Below, piece by piece: positions 45,606-54,717 of a stretch of 64,000 bases of DNA (the first letter of the stretch is position 1; every line of letters starts with the position of its first letter). Position numbers and translations under genes: made by a program. Source of the DNA: Pseudoalteromonas sp. A25 (GTDB taxonomy: Bacteria > Pseudomonadota > Gammaproteobacteria > Enterobacterales > Alteromonadaceae); contig NZ_AP021847.1 in assembly GCF_009176705.1 (NCBI RefSeq), positions 786,537 through 850,536 of the forward strand, in the 5' to 3' direction. The notes under the pieces were generated by a model. The model made no database searches. It was not told the origin of the DNA and saw only the letters and a list, made by a program, of their open reading frames with translations.

Positions 45606-48600
45606 ATGATTGCCAATATAAGTCAGCAAGATACAGCCAACGAACTACTTAACGACTATTTATCTACGATAAAGCAAGCAGGCTTTTTGGGTGAAACCGA
45701 CACCAGCTATGCTACGCGTTTAGTGAATTCAACCGACAACAGCATTTATCAGAATGTTCCGCAAGCGGTTATTTTTCCTAGAACCAATAAAGACATTCAA
45801 ACTGCGCTGCAATGCGCATCACAAGATCCATTTCTTTCACTATCGTTCGGCCCACGCGGCGGGGGGACTGGAACAAATGGTCAGTCGCTAACTCCTGGGA
45901 TTGTTATCGACTTATCTCGTCATATGCGAGAAATCATTGAGATAAACGTGGAAGAAAAATGGGTTAAAGTGCAGGCTGGTGTAATAAAGGACCAGCTTAA
46001 TGACTTTTTAAAACCTTATGGCTTTTTCTTCTCGCCTGATCTGTCGACCAGCAACCGGGCAACCATTGGTGGCATGATAAACACAGACGCTTCAGGGCAA
46101 GGTTCGCTTGTCTATGGCAAAACCAGTGATCATGTATTAGGGCTTACCACTTACTTAGTCGATGGTACTGAGTTAAATACCAGTAAAATTGCCACTGAAA
46201 AGGCACATCTAATTGCCCAACAAGATAATCGCACTGCGCAAATTTACAAGCAAGTATTGGCTTCTTGTGAACAAAACAGAGATCTAATTCTAGAAAAATT
46301 TCCGCGTTTAAACCGTTTTTTGACCGGCTACGACCTAGAGAATGTCTTTGATTCAGACCTTAAAAACTTTGATTTGTCGAGGGTTATAACCGGCTCGGAA
46401 GGTTCGCTTGGTGTTGTTGCTGAAGCCAAGCTAAATATAACACCTATCGCGCCGTACAAAACGCTTATCAATATAAAATATGATAGTTTTGATTCAGCAC
46501 TTCGTAACTCACCTTTTTTGGTCCAAGCGCAAGCTACCTCTGTTGAAACCGTCGATAGCAAAGTTCTTAATCTGGCTCGTGAGGATATAATTTGGCACTC
46601 AGTATCGGACTTAATTACTGATGTACCAGGTATCGATATGCAAGGCCTAAATATGGTCGAGTTTAATGGTGAAACTGCTGATGAAATGGATGACAAGATA
46701 AACGCGCTTTGCCAAAAACTCGATCAACTAATTAGCAATAAAGAAGCGGGTGTAATTGGGTATCAACTGACTAATAATAAAGATGACATCCTTAAAATCT
46801 ATGCCATGCGTAAAAAGTCTGTTGGTTTGTTGGGCAACACAAAAGGTAAACAAAAACCATTAGCTTTTGCTGAAGACACTGCAGTTCCCCCTGAAAACCT
46901 TGCTGATTATATTGGAGAGTTTCGTCAGCTTTTAGATAGCCACGGGTTACATTACGGTATGTTTGGGCATGTCGATGCGGGTGTTTTGCATGTGCGTCCA
47001 GCGTTAGATATGTGTGATCCTGAGCAAGAAAAGCTACTTCGCAAAATCTCCGATCAAGTAGTTGCTTTGACCGCAAAATATGGCGGACTAATGTGGGGTG
47101 AACACGGCAAAGGATACCGTAGTGAATATGGCCCTGAGTTTTTCGGAGAAAAGCTGTTTACTGAACTTAGAAAAATAAAAGCGGTATTTGACAAAGATAA
47201 TCGACTCAACCCCGGTAAAATATGTACACCAATTGAAAGTGAAGACTCACTTGTAAGTGTTGACGATCAAAAAAGAGCCTGGTTTGATAAGCGAATTGAT
47301 ATAACAGTGCGTGATAGTTTTGAAAATGCGATGAACTGTAATGGCAATGGCTTGTGTTTTAACTACGATGAATCATCTCCCATGTGCCCATCTTATAAGG
47401 TCACAAAAGATCGTCGTCATTCTCCAAAAGGCAGAGCCAGTTTAATTCGTGAATGGTTAAGGCTTCAAGAAGAGTCGGGAACTGACTTGCTGGAATCTGA
47501 AAAACAGTTAATTCATAAAGAGAATAGCATTACATGGTGGGAGCGCTTTAGACATACTCGAGACAAACGTAAAGGAACGTATGATTTTAGTCACGAAGTC
47601 AAACACTCTATGGATGAATGTTTAGCATGTAAAGCCTGTACAACTGCTTGCCCGATAAAAGTTGATGTACCAAGCTTTCGCGCGCGCTTTTTAAACTTAT
47701 ATCACAGCAGATATAATCGTCCGCTAAAAGATTACTTAGTGGCCAACATCGAAACTATGGCACCCATACTTTCCAAAGCAGCGTCAATCGTGAACCCGAT
47801 TGTAAGCAATAAAGTAGTATCCGGTGTTATAGAAAAAGTTTTCGGTTATGTCGATACCCCACAACTCAGTGTGCCCAGTTTACAAGCAAGATTAAAATCA
47901 GAATTTAATTTTGACGAAAGTAAGCTTGCAAAAATGAGTGAACAAGACAGAGCGAACTGTGTGTTCATCGTCCAAGACCCATTTACAAGTTATTATGAAG
48001 CAGAACTTGTAGCCTCATTAGTCGATGTGATCCAAGCATTAGGTAAAAGTCCGATATTATTACCCTTTGTACCAAATGGTAAGGCACAACATGTAAAAGG
48101 ATTCTTAAAAGAGTTTGCAAAAACAGCCAAACGGGCAAACCAGTTTTTGTCTGGCTTAGCCGAATATAAAATACCAATGATAGGTGTAGATGCATCTTTG
48201 GTAATGGTATACCGCGATGAGTATAAGCAAATTCTAAACACTGATAAGTTGAGCTTTCATGTAGACCTTGCTCATGAGTGGTTAAAAGATCAAGATTGGT
48301 CAAAAATTGTGTTAAATGTAAAACCTGGGGAAGAATACACACTCCTTTCCCACTGTACTGAAACAACAGCACTGCCTAATGCAGCTAATGTATGGAAGAC
48401 GATTTTTTCTCAGCTTGGATTAAACCTACAAACGCCCGCAACAGGGTGTTGTGGGATGGCTGGTACATATGGACACGAGGTACAAAATCAAGAAAATTCT
48501 AGAGCACTTTATGAAATGTCATGGCAAAATCATGTCAAAGCGACAGAGCGGAGTAAGTTACTTGCAACTGGGTTTTCTTGTAGGAGTCAAGTCAAGCGTT

Positions 48601-48653
48601 ATGAAGATCTAAAACCTATGCATCCATTAGAATTTATCGCACGTTCTATCTAG
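45606..48653 (+). CDS. ydiJ: FAD-linked oxidase with Fe-S domain, YdiJ-type
   Basis: This 1,015-residue protein has the length and order of E. coli YdiJ. An FAD-binding domain (FGPRGGGTGTNGQSLTPGI near residue 80, ITGSEGSLGVVAEAKL) is followed by an FAD-oxidase C-terminal domain with HVDAGVLHVRPALD. A dicluster ferredoxin segment (CLACKACTTACPIKVD) and a C-terminal CCG-type domain (SHCTETTAL, TGCCGMAGTYGHE) complete it. Enzymes of this kind oxidise D-2-hydroxy acids such as D-2-hydroxyglutarate or D-lactate and pass the electrons to the respiratory chain. The substrate here is inferred from the family. Confidence 0.9.
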   Translation: MIANISQQDTANELLNDYLSTIKQAGFLGETDTSYATRLVNSTDNSIYQNVPQAVIFPRTNKDIQTALQCASQDPFLSLSFGPRGGGTGTNGQSLTPGIVIDLSRHMREIIEINVEEKWVKVQAGVIKDQLNDFLKPYGFFFSPDLSTSNRATIGGMINTDASGQGSLVYGKTSDHVLGLTTYLVDGTELNTSKIATEKAHLIAQQDNRTAQIYKQVLASCEQNRDLILEKFPRLNRFLTGYDLENVFDSDLKNFDLSRVITGSEGSLGVVAEAKLNITPIAPYKTLINIKYDSFDSALRNSPFLVQAQATSVETVDSKVLNLAREDIIWHSVSDLITDVPGIDMQGLNMVEFNGETADEMDDKINALCQKLDQLISNKEAGVIGYQLTNNKDDILKIYAMRKKSVGLLGNTKGKQKPLAFAEDTAVPPENLADYIGEFRQLLDSHGLHYGMFGHVDAGVLHVRPALDMCDPEQEKLLRKISDQVVALTAKYGGLMWGEHGKGYRSEYGPEFFGEKLFTELRKIKAVFDKDNRLNPGKICTPIESEDSLVSVDDQKRAWFDKRIDITVRDSFENAMNCNGNGLCFNYDESSPMCPSYKVTKDRRHSPKGRASLIREWLRLQEESGTDLLESEKQLIHKENSITWWERFRHTRDKRKGTYDFSHEVKHSMDECLACKACTTACPIKVDVPSFRARFLNLYHSRYNRPLKDYLVANIETMAPILSKAASIVNPIVSNKVVSGVIEKVFGYVDTPQLSVPSLQARLKSEFNFDESKLAKMSEQDRANCVFIVQDPFTSYYEAELVASLVDVIQALGKSPILLPFVPNGKAQHVKGFLKEFAKTAKRANQFLSGLAEYKIPMIGVDASLVMVYRDEYKQILNTDKLSFHVDLAHEWLKDQDWSKIVLNVKPGEEYTLLSHCTETTALPNAANVWKTIFSQLGLNLQTPATGCCGMAGTYGHEVQNQENSRALYEMSWQNHVKATERSKLLATGFSCRSQVKRYEDLKPMHPLEFIARSI

Positions 48654-48676
48654 CGCTTAAAACTAAAAATAGGTAT

Positions 48677-48707
48677 ATAGGCCTTATAAAATAAAAGTAA
48701 GGCCTAT
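48677..48707. terminator. Hairpin between ydiJ and the recombinase gene
   Basis: ATAGGCCTTA pairs perfectly with TAAGGCCTAT over an 11-base loop in the gap between convergent genes. T-rich flanks on both strands are modest. Confidence 0.65.
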
Positions 48708-48716
48708 TTAACATAA

Positions 48717-49928
48717 TTATAATTTTCGCTTTGAGCCTGACTTAGCTCTATCTTTAATATTTGTCTGTATGTAAATTTGGTCGGTTGTTGCAATTTTTGC
48801 GTGGCCTAAGTCTTCAGATAAATGTTTTAAGGGACGATGTTGGGCATCATGCGTCGCACCTGTATGACGCAACCAATGCGTGGTTGCAGCTTTTAACTGT
48901 TCAGCCTCATCAGAAAAGCCATCTTTATTTAGAGATTCTACTGCTAAATCAAAACTTTGCTGTACAATTCTGCGAAGTTGCCTAACATTCATTCCGCCTT
49001 TACCACGTAGCTTATGTACTATGGGGTAGGGCTCATCAACTCTAGGTAACGGTGGTAAACCACGATAAATCCGATACCTTTTAAGATAATCTACAAAATC
49101 TTCACTTAGGGTTACATCGCGTAGTTTGGTTCCTTTACCCATGATCCGCAAATACCAAAACCCATCGGGATCTTGCCAGAAATGGCTCATTACTGGTGAC
49201 CACTGCGCTCTTTCTGATAGTTCAGAAATTCTAAGATATAAACCTTTTAAACATGCCAGAGTAAATAGATTTCTTTCAAGTTCGGGATGCTCATCGCATC
49301 TATCCTTTGTAACACCTAAAACATATTCCCATTGCAAGTTACTTAAGGTATCGGGTAACTTTATTTGTGACTCTACAATCAAGTAAGGGCAATTTTTTTT
49401 AACGACTGGTACAAAATTAGTGGTTGTTTTTTCCTCTAATATTGCAAATTTATAAAACACATTTAAAGCGGTAAACATTGCAGCTAAAGTTTGTTGGCTC
49501 ACGCTTTGCTCTTTGCTAACAAACGGACGCCAGTTAGGATTTATTAACCGCTCACCCAGCTTTTCTTTGTAGCGCCATTGCACTGAATCTGAGCACCAAA
49601 CACTATCTGGTTGCACCATAAAGTCAACATATTCCTCGATATCGTCACGTTTCAAATCAAAAACCCCGGTGCTTTTTATGTTCCAAGACCACAAATAAAA
49701 ACGCTCGAGTTCGTTTCTAAAACGACTAAATGTTGCCTCAGACTTTCGCCCATAAACATACAAAAACTGATATAAAAAGCTAAGGTCTACACGCGCTTCG
49801 GGTATAGATAAGGCTACGTTAGAGACATACGCTTCTAACTCAGGGTACTCCTGCTGCAAAGTGTCATCTTCTACATGTGCTATTTGATAACGAAGCTGTT
49901 TAAACGTATCTACAAGTGGTGCCAACAT
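48717..49928 (-). CDS. Tyrosine recombinase (stand-alone)
   Basis: This 403-residue protein carries the catalytic set of the phage integrase family: the first arginine in YLRISELSER, a lysine in MGKGTKLRDVTL, HWLRHTGAT (His-x-x-Arg), the late histidine in DLGHAKIATT and the nucleophile tyrosine in TDQIYIQT. The N-terminal 200 residues include a SAM-like core-binding domain. No excisionase, att repeats or cargo genes are seen nearby, and both neighbours are ordinary chromosomal genes. It may be a domesticated recombinase or a relic of an element. Confidence 0.88.
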   Translation of the reverse strand: MLAPLVDTFKQLRYQIAHVEDDTLQQEYPELEAYVSNVALSIPEARVDLSFLYQFLYVYGRKSEATFSRFRNELERFYLWSWNIKSTGVFDLKRDDIEEYVDFMVQPDSVWCSDSVQWRYKEKLGERLINPNWRPFVSKEQSVSQQTLAAMFTALNVFYKFAILEEKTTTNFVPVVKKNCPYLIVESQIKLPDTLSNLQWEYVLGVTKDRCDEHPELERNLFTLACLKGLYLRISELSERAQWSPVMSHFWQDPDGFWYLRIMGKGTKLRDVTLSEDFVDYLKRYRIYRGLPPLPRVDEPYPIVHKLRGKGGMNVRQLRRIVQQSFDLAVESLNKDGFSDEAEQLKAATTHWLRHTGATHDAQHRPLKHLSEDLGHAKIATTDQIYIQTNIKDRAKSGSKRKL

Positions 49929-50026
49929 TGCTCGTTAAGTCCGATACTATTAGACGATAACGTTAGTATAAAGAGTTATGAAAAATTTACACCTGCATTT
50001 AGTGTTACATTGCAATGTTACCGGGT

Positions 50027-50503
50027 TTATTTTAAAAGTAGTTGATCATCAATAGGTTTGAATACATCACAACTATCTTTAAGAAGTTGTGCAGTAAGTT
50101 TTTCAGCGCCATACACTCGGCTGGAAACATTGTATGAATTGCGCAGATGTGCCAGTAAAATTGCAAAATCACCATCACCAGAAAGCAATACTACTTCGTC
50201 CACCTCTTTTGCAGCTTCTAGCATATCAATGGTTATACCCACATCCCAATCTCCTTTCTTTGAACCATCGCTTCTTTGAATAAAAGGTTTTAGTTTTACC
50301 TCGAAACCTATAGCACGCAAAATATTCTGAAATTGAGTTTGCTTATTGTCGCCGCGATAGGTTGCATAAGCGTACGCATGTTTAATATTACCTAGTTGTT
50401 TGGCTTGCGCCCAAAAGGTATTGTAATCGAAGTTGAAACCTAAAGACTGTTTACAGGTATAGTATATATTTTGAACATCAACGAATATTGCGATATTTTT
50501 CAT
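50027..50503 (-). CDS. NYN-domain (LabA/DUF88-like) putative RNase
   Basis: This 158-residue single-domain protein has the PIN-like NYN fold. It starts with AIFVDVQNIYYT, continues with KGDWDVGITIDMLEAA and has VVLLSGDGDFAILLAHLR, giving the acidic residues that bind metal in the family. Such proteins are predicted ribonucleases acting on structured RNA, but most are untested. It is monocistronic. Confidence 0.85.
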   Translation of the reverse strand: MKNIAIFVDVQNIYYTCKQSLGFNFDYNTFWAQAKQLGNIKHAYAYATYRGDNKQTQFQNILRAIGFEVKLKPFIQRSDGSKKGDWDVGITIDMLEAAKEVDEVVLLSGDGDFAILLAHLRNSYNVSSRVYGAEKLTAQLLKDSCDVFKPIDDQLLLK

Positions 50504-50648
50504 GTTATTACTCTAGGTTAGTGAATAGCTAGAGTAACGCATTTTCAATCAACACACCAAGCGTTGATATTGAATTGAATAATAAAAGTTTAAAGATCAG
50601 CTATATACATTAGCCATCATGTGTCATCATGCTTGTAAAGATATCACA

Positions 50649-51734
50649 TCACTTACCCGCCGAATGAGGCCAATGTTGCATTTCAACCAAACGGCTTTTA
50701 GTTCGCTCAAATTCAAATGATAATCTTTGCCCAACATAAAGTTGTTGCAATGAAACCTTTGACGAAATTACCAGCAAACATTTTAATTCGTAGCACTCAT
50801 CAACCAATGCAATAAATCGTCTAGCATGGTCGTCAAGTGTATAACTTTGTAATACATTCGCATCGCGTTGATAGCCATCTTCAACACCTTGCACAGTATT
50901 GTTGTTTGCAAGTGTACAACCCATTTTTGGTATATCTGATATAAATATAACTGAATGCTTTTTGGCAAGTTCAATGTAATCTAATGTAGAGCGCGGTGCA
51001 CTACACAGTGCCATAAAGTCTATTGCGATTCCGTGATAGCATTTACCCATAATCTTGATTGCACGTTTGCACACTGTTATTTCACCATCGCAAAATTTTC
51101 CTCCTTGTTTAGCGAATAACTCTTCGAACGCTCCTTGTTTATCTAAAAAATAATGATGACTTTGAAAGCCATTGGCAAAACGATGATCAACCGTTCCGGC
51201 TACATTTACAATATCGCAAAACTGCTCTATTAGACCGATCGTAGGAATAAACCGCGCTCTTTGCAGGCCATTTCTATATAATTCACGAGGGTGACTATTT
51301 GAGGTAGCGACAAGCACTACACCATACGAAAATAACGTGTCAAATAGCCTGGCCATGATCATCGCGTCTCCAATATCACTCACATAAAGTTCATCAAAAC
51401 AAAGTACTTTGAACTCTTGCGCCCAATTTGATGCAATATGAGTTAATGGGTTACGTTTTCCTTCAATTGACTTTAGCTGCTGATGAACTTGGCTCATAAA
51501 ATGGTGAAAATGCAGCCGCTTCTTTTTTACACCGCTCAAAGAATCGAAAAATAAGTCCATTAGCATTGTCTTGCCACGCCCAACAGGGCCATATAAATAT
51601 ATACCTTTTGGTGTAGATTTATGATTCTGCTCTAATTTTGTTTGTAATAATTCAAGTGCGTCGATAGCCCTAACCTGAGCACTGTCATGCATGAGTCGTG
51701 AAGCATCTATAAGCTGTTGAAACTGTTTGCGCAT
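50649..51734 (-). CDS. zapE: Cell division protein ZapE (AFG1-like ATPase)
   Basis: This 361-residue P-loop ATPase has Walker A YGPVGRGKTMLMD near residue 48, Walker B VLCFDELYVSDI near residue 114, and HFHHFMSQVH and ATSNSHPRELYRNGLQR as AFG1-family markers. ZapE acts at the constricting FtsZ ring under stress in E. coli. It differs from a typical dnaA-like AAA protein by these markers. Confidence 0.9.
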   Translation of the reverse strand: MRKQFQQLIDASRLMHDSAQVRAIDALELLQTKLEQNHKSTPKGIYLYGPVGRGKTMLMDLFFDSLSGVKKKRLHFHHFMSQVHQQLKSIEGKRNPLTHIASNWAQEFKVLCFDELYVSDIGDAMIMARLFDTLFSYGVVLVATSNSHPRELYRNGLQRARFIPTIGLIEQFCDIVNVAGTVDHRFANGFQSHHYFLDKQGAFEELFAKQGGKFCDGEITVCKRAIKIMGKCYHGIAIDFMALCSAPRSTLDYIELAKKHSVIFISDIPKMGCTLANNNTVQGVEDGYQRDANVLQSYTLDDHARRFIALVDECYELKCLLVISSKVSLQQLYVGQRLSFEFERTKSRLVEMQHWPHSAGK

Positions 51735-51817
51735 CTACCTAACATCTGTTTTTATGAAATTAGAACACATAAAATATGATGATGCTAATCAAAAGCTAAG
51801 CATCGTTTAGTTTATAT

Positions 51818-51838
51818 ATTTACTATTTACTATTTACT
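51818..51838. repeat. Heptanucleotide tandem repeat upstream of Crp-like gene
   Basis: The unit ATTTACT is repeated three times without gaps, followed by ATTTGAT, 30 bases before the start of the regulator gene. A change of unit number would shift promoter spacing. Confidence 0.7.
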
Positions 51839-51867
51839 ATTTGATATTGGTTATAAAGGGAAATTAA

Positions 51868-52458
51868 ATGTCTGAAGAAATGCGCCATTTAAAGCAAGTT
51901 ATGGAATCTTACTCAAATATCTCTGCATCTACATGGCAGCAAGTTACACATTTATGTAAACCTGCCAAATTCTCAAAAGATGAACATATTTATCCATTTG
52001 CAAAACTGCCAAATAGTTTTGCTTTTATCCACCGTGGCGTCGCACGCTTGTTTACGACCGATCATAACGGCCAAGAATACAATAAACGTTTTTTTAGTGA
52101 TGGTGAATTTCCTGGAATAATGAGTGCACTTTTACAACAAAAGCCAGTCAATCAGGGTATTCAGTGCCTGCAAGCATGTGATGTAATTTTGATTGATTTC
52201 AAAGCTTTTAGAAAACTCCTTTTTCAGAATAAAGAGCTAATGCGCTTCCAAATTAACTATCTTGAAAAGAACTGGCTGCTTGAAAAAGACCAAAGGGAGA
52301 TCTGCTTAATTCAACAAGATGCAACCGAGCGTTATCTGTTGTTTTTGAGAAACAATAAAGCTTTGACAGAATTAATACCACAATACCATTTAGCATCACA
52401 CTTGGGGATTAGCGCAACTCAACTAAGCCGCATCCGAAATTCGCTAAAAAATACTTAA
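51868..52458 (+). CDS. Crp/Fnr-family transcription regulator
   Basis: This 196-residue protein has a cyclic-nucleotide-binding-like barrel (residues 20-115, including FAFIHRGVARLFTTDHNGQEYNKRFFSDGEFPG in key parts) and a short C-terminal helix-turn-helix (ASHLGISATQLSRIRNSL). It lacks the conserved Arg-Ser of cAMP pockets and an Fnr cysteine cluster, so its signal is unknown. AAAGGGA precedes the ATG. The following nitroreductase gene is a possible target. Confidence 0.82.
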   Translation: MSEEMRHLKQVMESYSNISASTWQQVTHLCKPAKFSKDEHIYPFAKLPNSFAFIHRGVARLFTTDHNGQEYNKRFFSDGEFPGIMSALLQQKPVNQGIQCLQACDVILIDFKAFRKLLFQNKELMRFQINYLEKNWLLEKDQREICLIQQDATERYLLFLRNNKALTELIPQYHLASHLGISATQLSRIRNSLKNT

Positions 52459-52523
52459 CCTTAACTCGGGATAATGGATATGGCAAAGTTAGTTATATCA
52501 GTCCATTACCAGAGTAAATCATA

Positions 52524-52624
52524 CAGTGCTGCTATTTTTGTGCAGTTCAAGGCGAGTTCGCGTACGTAATAGCGAGCTATTGCTAGCGAATTCAACCCAG
52601 AAATACGCAAAAAGAGCAGTGCTG
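52524..52624. repeat. Palindromic intergenic repeat element of about 100 bases
   Basis: The element forms one long imperfect palindrome. Its arms begin CTGCTATTTTTG and end CAAAAAGAGCAG, with TTC-GG-TTCGC matched by GCGAA-CC-GAA, and the centre reads TAATAGCGAGCTATT. Identical CAGTGCTG octamers flank it in direct orientation. It contains no ORF. It looks like a MITE- or REP-like element of the kind scattered between genes in marine gammaproteobacteria. Confidence 0.65.
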
Positions 52625-52737
52625 TAGCATGTCGCTTATCCCTAGTTTAGGTTACTTCGTTATTTACATAGGTAAATGAACAACAAAAACGTTACGGTTA
52701 TGCTGTATTTTAAGTCATCTAAATACAGAGGTTTTTT

Positions 52738-53385
52738 ATGCAAATTGAATCTATTACTACGTTACAAACCGCTCTTAACTGGCGGTATGCGGTGCGCCGT
52801 TTTTCGGACTCAACGGTAAGCGAGGCTAAACTAACACAGATATTAAAAGAGACTCGTTTGAGCCCATCTGCATTTGGCTTGCAACCCTATAAATTACTCG
52901 TTATTAGTGATGAAGCCATCAAAAATAGATTAGTTGATGCAAGTTACGGACAAGATAAGATTGCAAAAAATAGTCATCTTATTGTATTTGTTGCTGATAT
53001 GAGCTCTACAACTAAGATGGTTGAAAAATATGCGCTTAGATACTCACTGCATAACGACTTAATGGGTAAAAAGCTCACCGCAATGAAGCAAACAATGCTA
53101 GAGGCAGTGGCACGTATGACTACTGAAGAGCAATTTCAGTGGGCGTCGCAACAAGCATATATTGCACTGGGCACTTTGCTCGTTTGCGCCGCGTCTTTAC
53201 ACATTGATGCATGCCCTGTTGGGGGTATCAATGCATCTGAATACGATAAAATCTTAGAGCTTGATAAACAAAATTTAAGAACGGTCATCGCTTGCCCTAT
53301 TGGTTATCGTCACCCCTTAGATCATGCTGCTTATGCAAATAAAGTAAGAAAGCCACTTGAAGAGCTTGTAGTAAGGGTAGGTTAA
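52738..53385 (+). CDS. Nitroreductase-family NAD(P)H-dependent oxidoreductase
   Basis: This 215-residue flavoprotein fits the family, with WRYAVRRFSDSTVSE at the start (FMN phosphate contacts), SPSAFGLQPYKLLVIS, and ALGTLLVCAASLHIDACPVGGI. It should use FMN and NAD(P)H to reduce nitroaromatics or quinones. Its stop directly abuts the start of the transporter-like gene, so they form an operon. It is preceded by the palindromic element. Confidence 0.9.
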   Translation: MQIESITTLQTALNWRYAVRRFSDSTVSEAKLTQILKETRLSPSAFGLQPYKLLVISDEAIKNRLVDASYGQDKIAKNSHLIVFVADMSSTTKMVEKYALRYSLHNDLMGKKLTAMKQTMLEAVARMTTEEQFQWASQQAYIALGTLLVCAASLHIDACPVGGINASEYDKILELDKQNLRTVIACPIGYRHPLDHAAYANKVRKPLEELVVRVG

Positions 53386-53838
53386 ATGGCATTCATTATT
53401 TTAGCTATCTTTGCAGGCGCTGCGATTGCACTGCAAGCCAGTATGAATGCACAGCTAGGGGCTTTGCTAAAGAACCCTATTTTAGCAACCGTTTGCGCTT
53501 TTACTTTTAGCGCTGTTTTTTCATTTTTTGCACTCAGCGCTTCTAATTATAGTATCCCGAGTGCGAAAGTTATTACGCATGTTCCCTGGTATTTATGGGG
53601 AGTAGGTGGCATTTTTAGTGCCTTAGGTGTTGGGTTATGTTACTTTTTAATTCCAAAAATGGGGGTGGGTAATGTGATGTCACTGGTACTAGGCGGCCAG
53701 CTTATAATGGCTATGGTAATTGCACATTTCGGCTGGTTTAACGCGCCACAAGTCAGTATTTCATTGCAAAAAATGTTAGGCATTAGCGCTATGATTATTG
53801 GTTTAGTGTTGGTGAATAATGACTTTAAAGCAGCATAG
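53386..53838 (+). CDS. DMT-superfamily small membrane protein (DUF606/YdcZ-like)
   Basis: This 150-residue protein has five predicted membrane helices and the family start MAFIILAIFAGAAIALQASMNAQLG, in which the QxxxNxxLG pattern is characteristic. It contains VLGGQLIMAMVIAHFGWF late. Such proteins are half-size drug/metabolite transporters that probably dimerise. It begins at the base after the nitroreductase stop. Confidence 0.88.
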   Translation: MAFIILAIFAGAAIALQASMNAQLGALLKNPILATVCAFTFSAVFSFFALSASNYSIPSAKVITHVPWYLWGVGGIFSALGVGLCYFLIPKMGVGNVMSLVLGGQLIMAMVIAHFGWFNAPQVSISLQKMLGISAMIIGLVLVNNDFKAA

Positions 53839-53847
53839 TTCTACTAC

Positions 53848-53874
53848 TCATGGGGTACCACAAAAACCCCATGA
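53848..53874. terminator. Hairpin between convergent genes
   Basis: TCATGGGGT pairs with ACCCCATGA over a 9-base loop containing AAAA. It lies just after the transporter gene and before the convergent GST gene end. Confidence 0.65.
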
Positions 53875-53885
53875 CGTCTCACGCG

Positions 53886-54521
53886 CTACTTGTATATTGT
53901 TAAATTTGTTTGTTCTACGTCACACACGGCTTTAATAGCGGGGTGTTTGGCAAGCCCTTTAAGGTAACGGTTTAGGTTTGCAAAACTTAAGGGGGGCTTT
54001 TTTAGCCCATCGGCCCAAACACACAACATAAACATATAGCAATCACACACAGTAAAGTGATCATTTACCATATAGGTTTTATCACCAATATGTTTGTTTA
54101 GGATTGCTAAGCAGTCGCTAATTCTGGACTGTTGAGTATTTACAATATCATCATACATTATCGCGCTTTGCGTATGACGCTCGGGATAGAAATACACCAT
54201 CAATTCATTTTGCAACGTCGTAGTTAAGTACATCAGCCATTGATAAAACTCTGCTTTTGCTTTTGGCTCTGCTGGTATCAAATGCGCCTGCGGATGTTTT
54301 TCGCATAAGTACAAACAAATAGCAGCGCTTTCAAATAACACAAAATCATCATCTACTAACGTTGGAATTCGCCCTGTCGGGTTTATTTTTAAATATTGCG
54401 CTGACTTTTGAACCACTTTCTTTCGGTCAACTAGTTCTAACTGAAAAGGAACGCCAAGTGCCTGCAAAACAAAATGTGGCGCAAGGCTTGCGTTACGAGG
54501 GTAATAAAAGAGTGTATACAT
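53886..54521 (-). CDS. Glutathione S-transferase family protein
   Basis: This protein of about 211 residues has an N-terminal thioredoxin-like domain (MYTLFYYPRNASLAPHFVL, with the Ser-x-Ala-x-x region as glutathione site; NPTGRIPTLVDDD with the cis-proline; FESAAICLYL) and an all-helical C-terminal domain. The ATG at 54521 follows AAGGTAG and starts directly at the thioredoxin strand. A longer ORF to 54611 adds 30 unrelated residues and is rejected. Confidence 0.9.
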   Translation of the reverse strand: MYTLFYYPRNASLAPHFVLQALGVPFQLELVDRKKVVQKSAQYLKINPTGRIPTLVDDDFVLFESAAICLYLCEKHPQAHLIPAEPKAKAEFYQWLMYLTTTLQNELMVYFYPERHTQSAIMYDDIVNTQQSRISDCLAILNKHIGDKTYMVNDHFTVCDCYMFMLCVWADGLKKPPLSFANLNRYLKGLAKHPAIKAVCDVEQTNLTIYK

Positions 54522-54682
54522 AAAACTACCTTTGTGATCGATTAATGTTTCATCTGAAACCGAAGCTCCTTTTTGGTAAGTTCTACTGAACTGTAGGTGA
54601 GCATCGAGCATTTAACAAATCAATTTTCGCAATTACGTCAATATATTATAGTTTTCTGTACCTTTTACTATGCAGCTCAAAT

Positions 54683-54712
54683 AAAAAACGCCGGGTTTAA
54701 CCGGCGTTTTTT
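54683..54712 (-). terminator. Terminator of the AbgT transporter gene
   Basis: A strong 12-base stem (AAAAAACGCCGG paired with CCGGCGTTTTTT, 6-base loop) begins 6 bases beyond the transporter stop and can act in both directions. Confidence 0.9.
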
Positions 54713-54717
54713 ATTGT

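Noticed and set aside
46328..46696. Minus-strand ORF within ydiJ
   Set aside because: Serine-rich antisense shadow of a large conserved gene.
54522..54611. Thirty-residue N-terminal extension of the glutathione S-transferase
   Set aside because: The thioredoxin domain begins at MYTLFYY, and a good ribosome-binding site precedes that codon.
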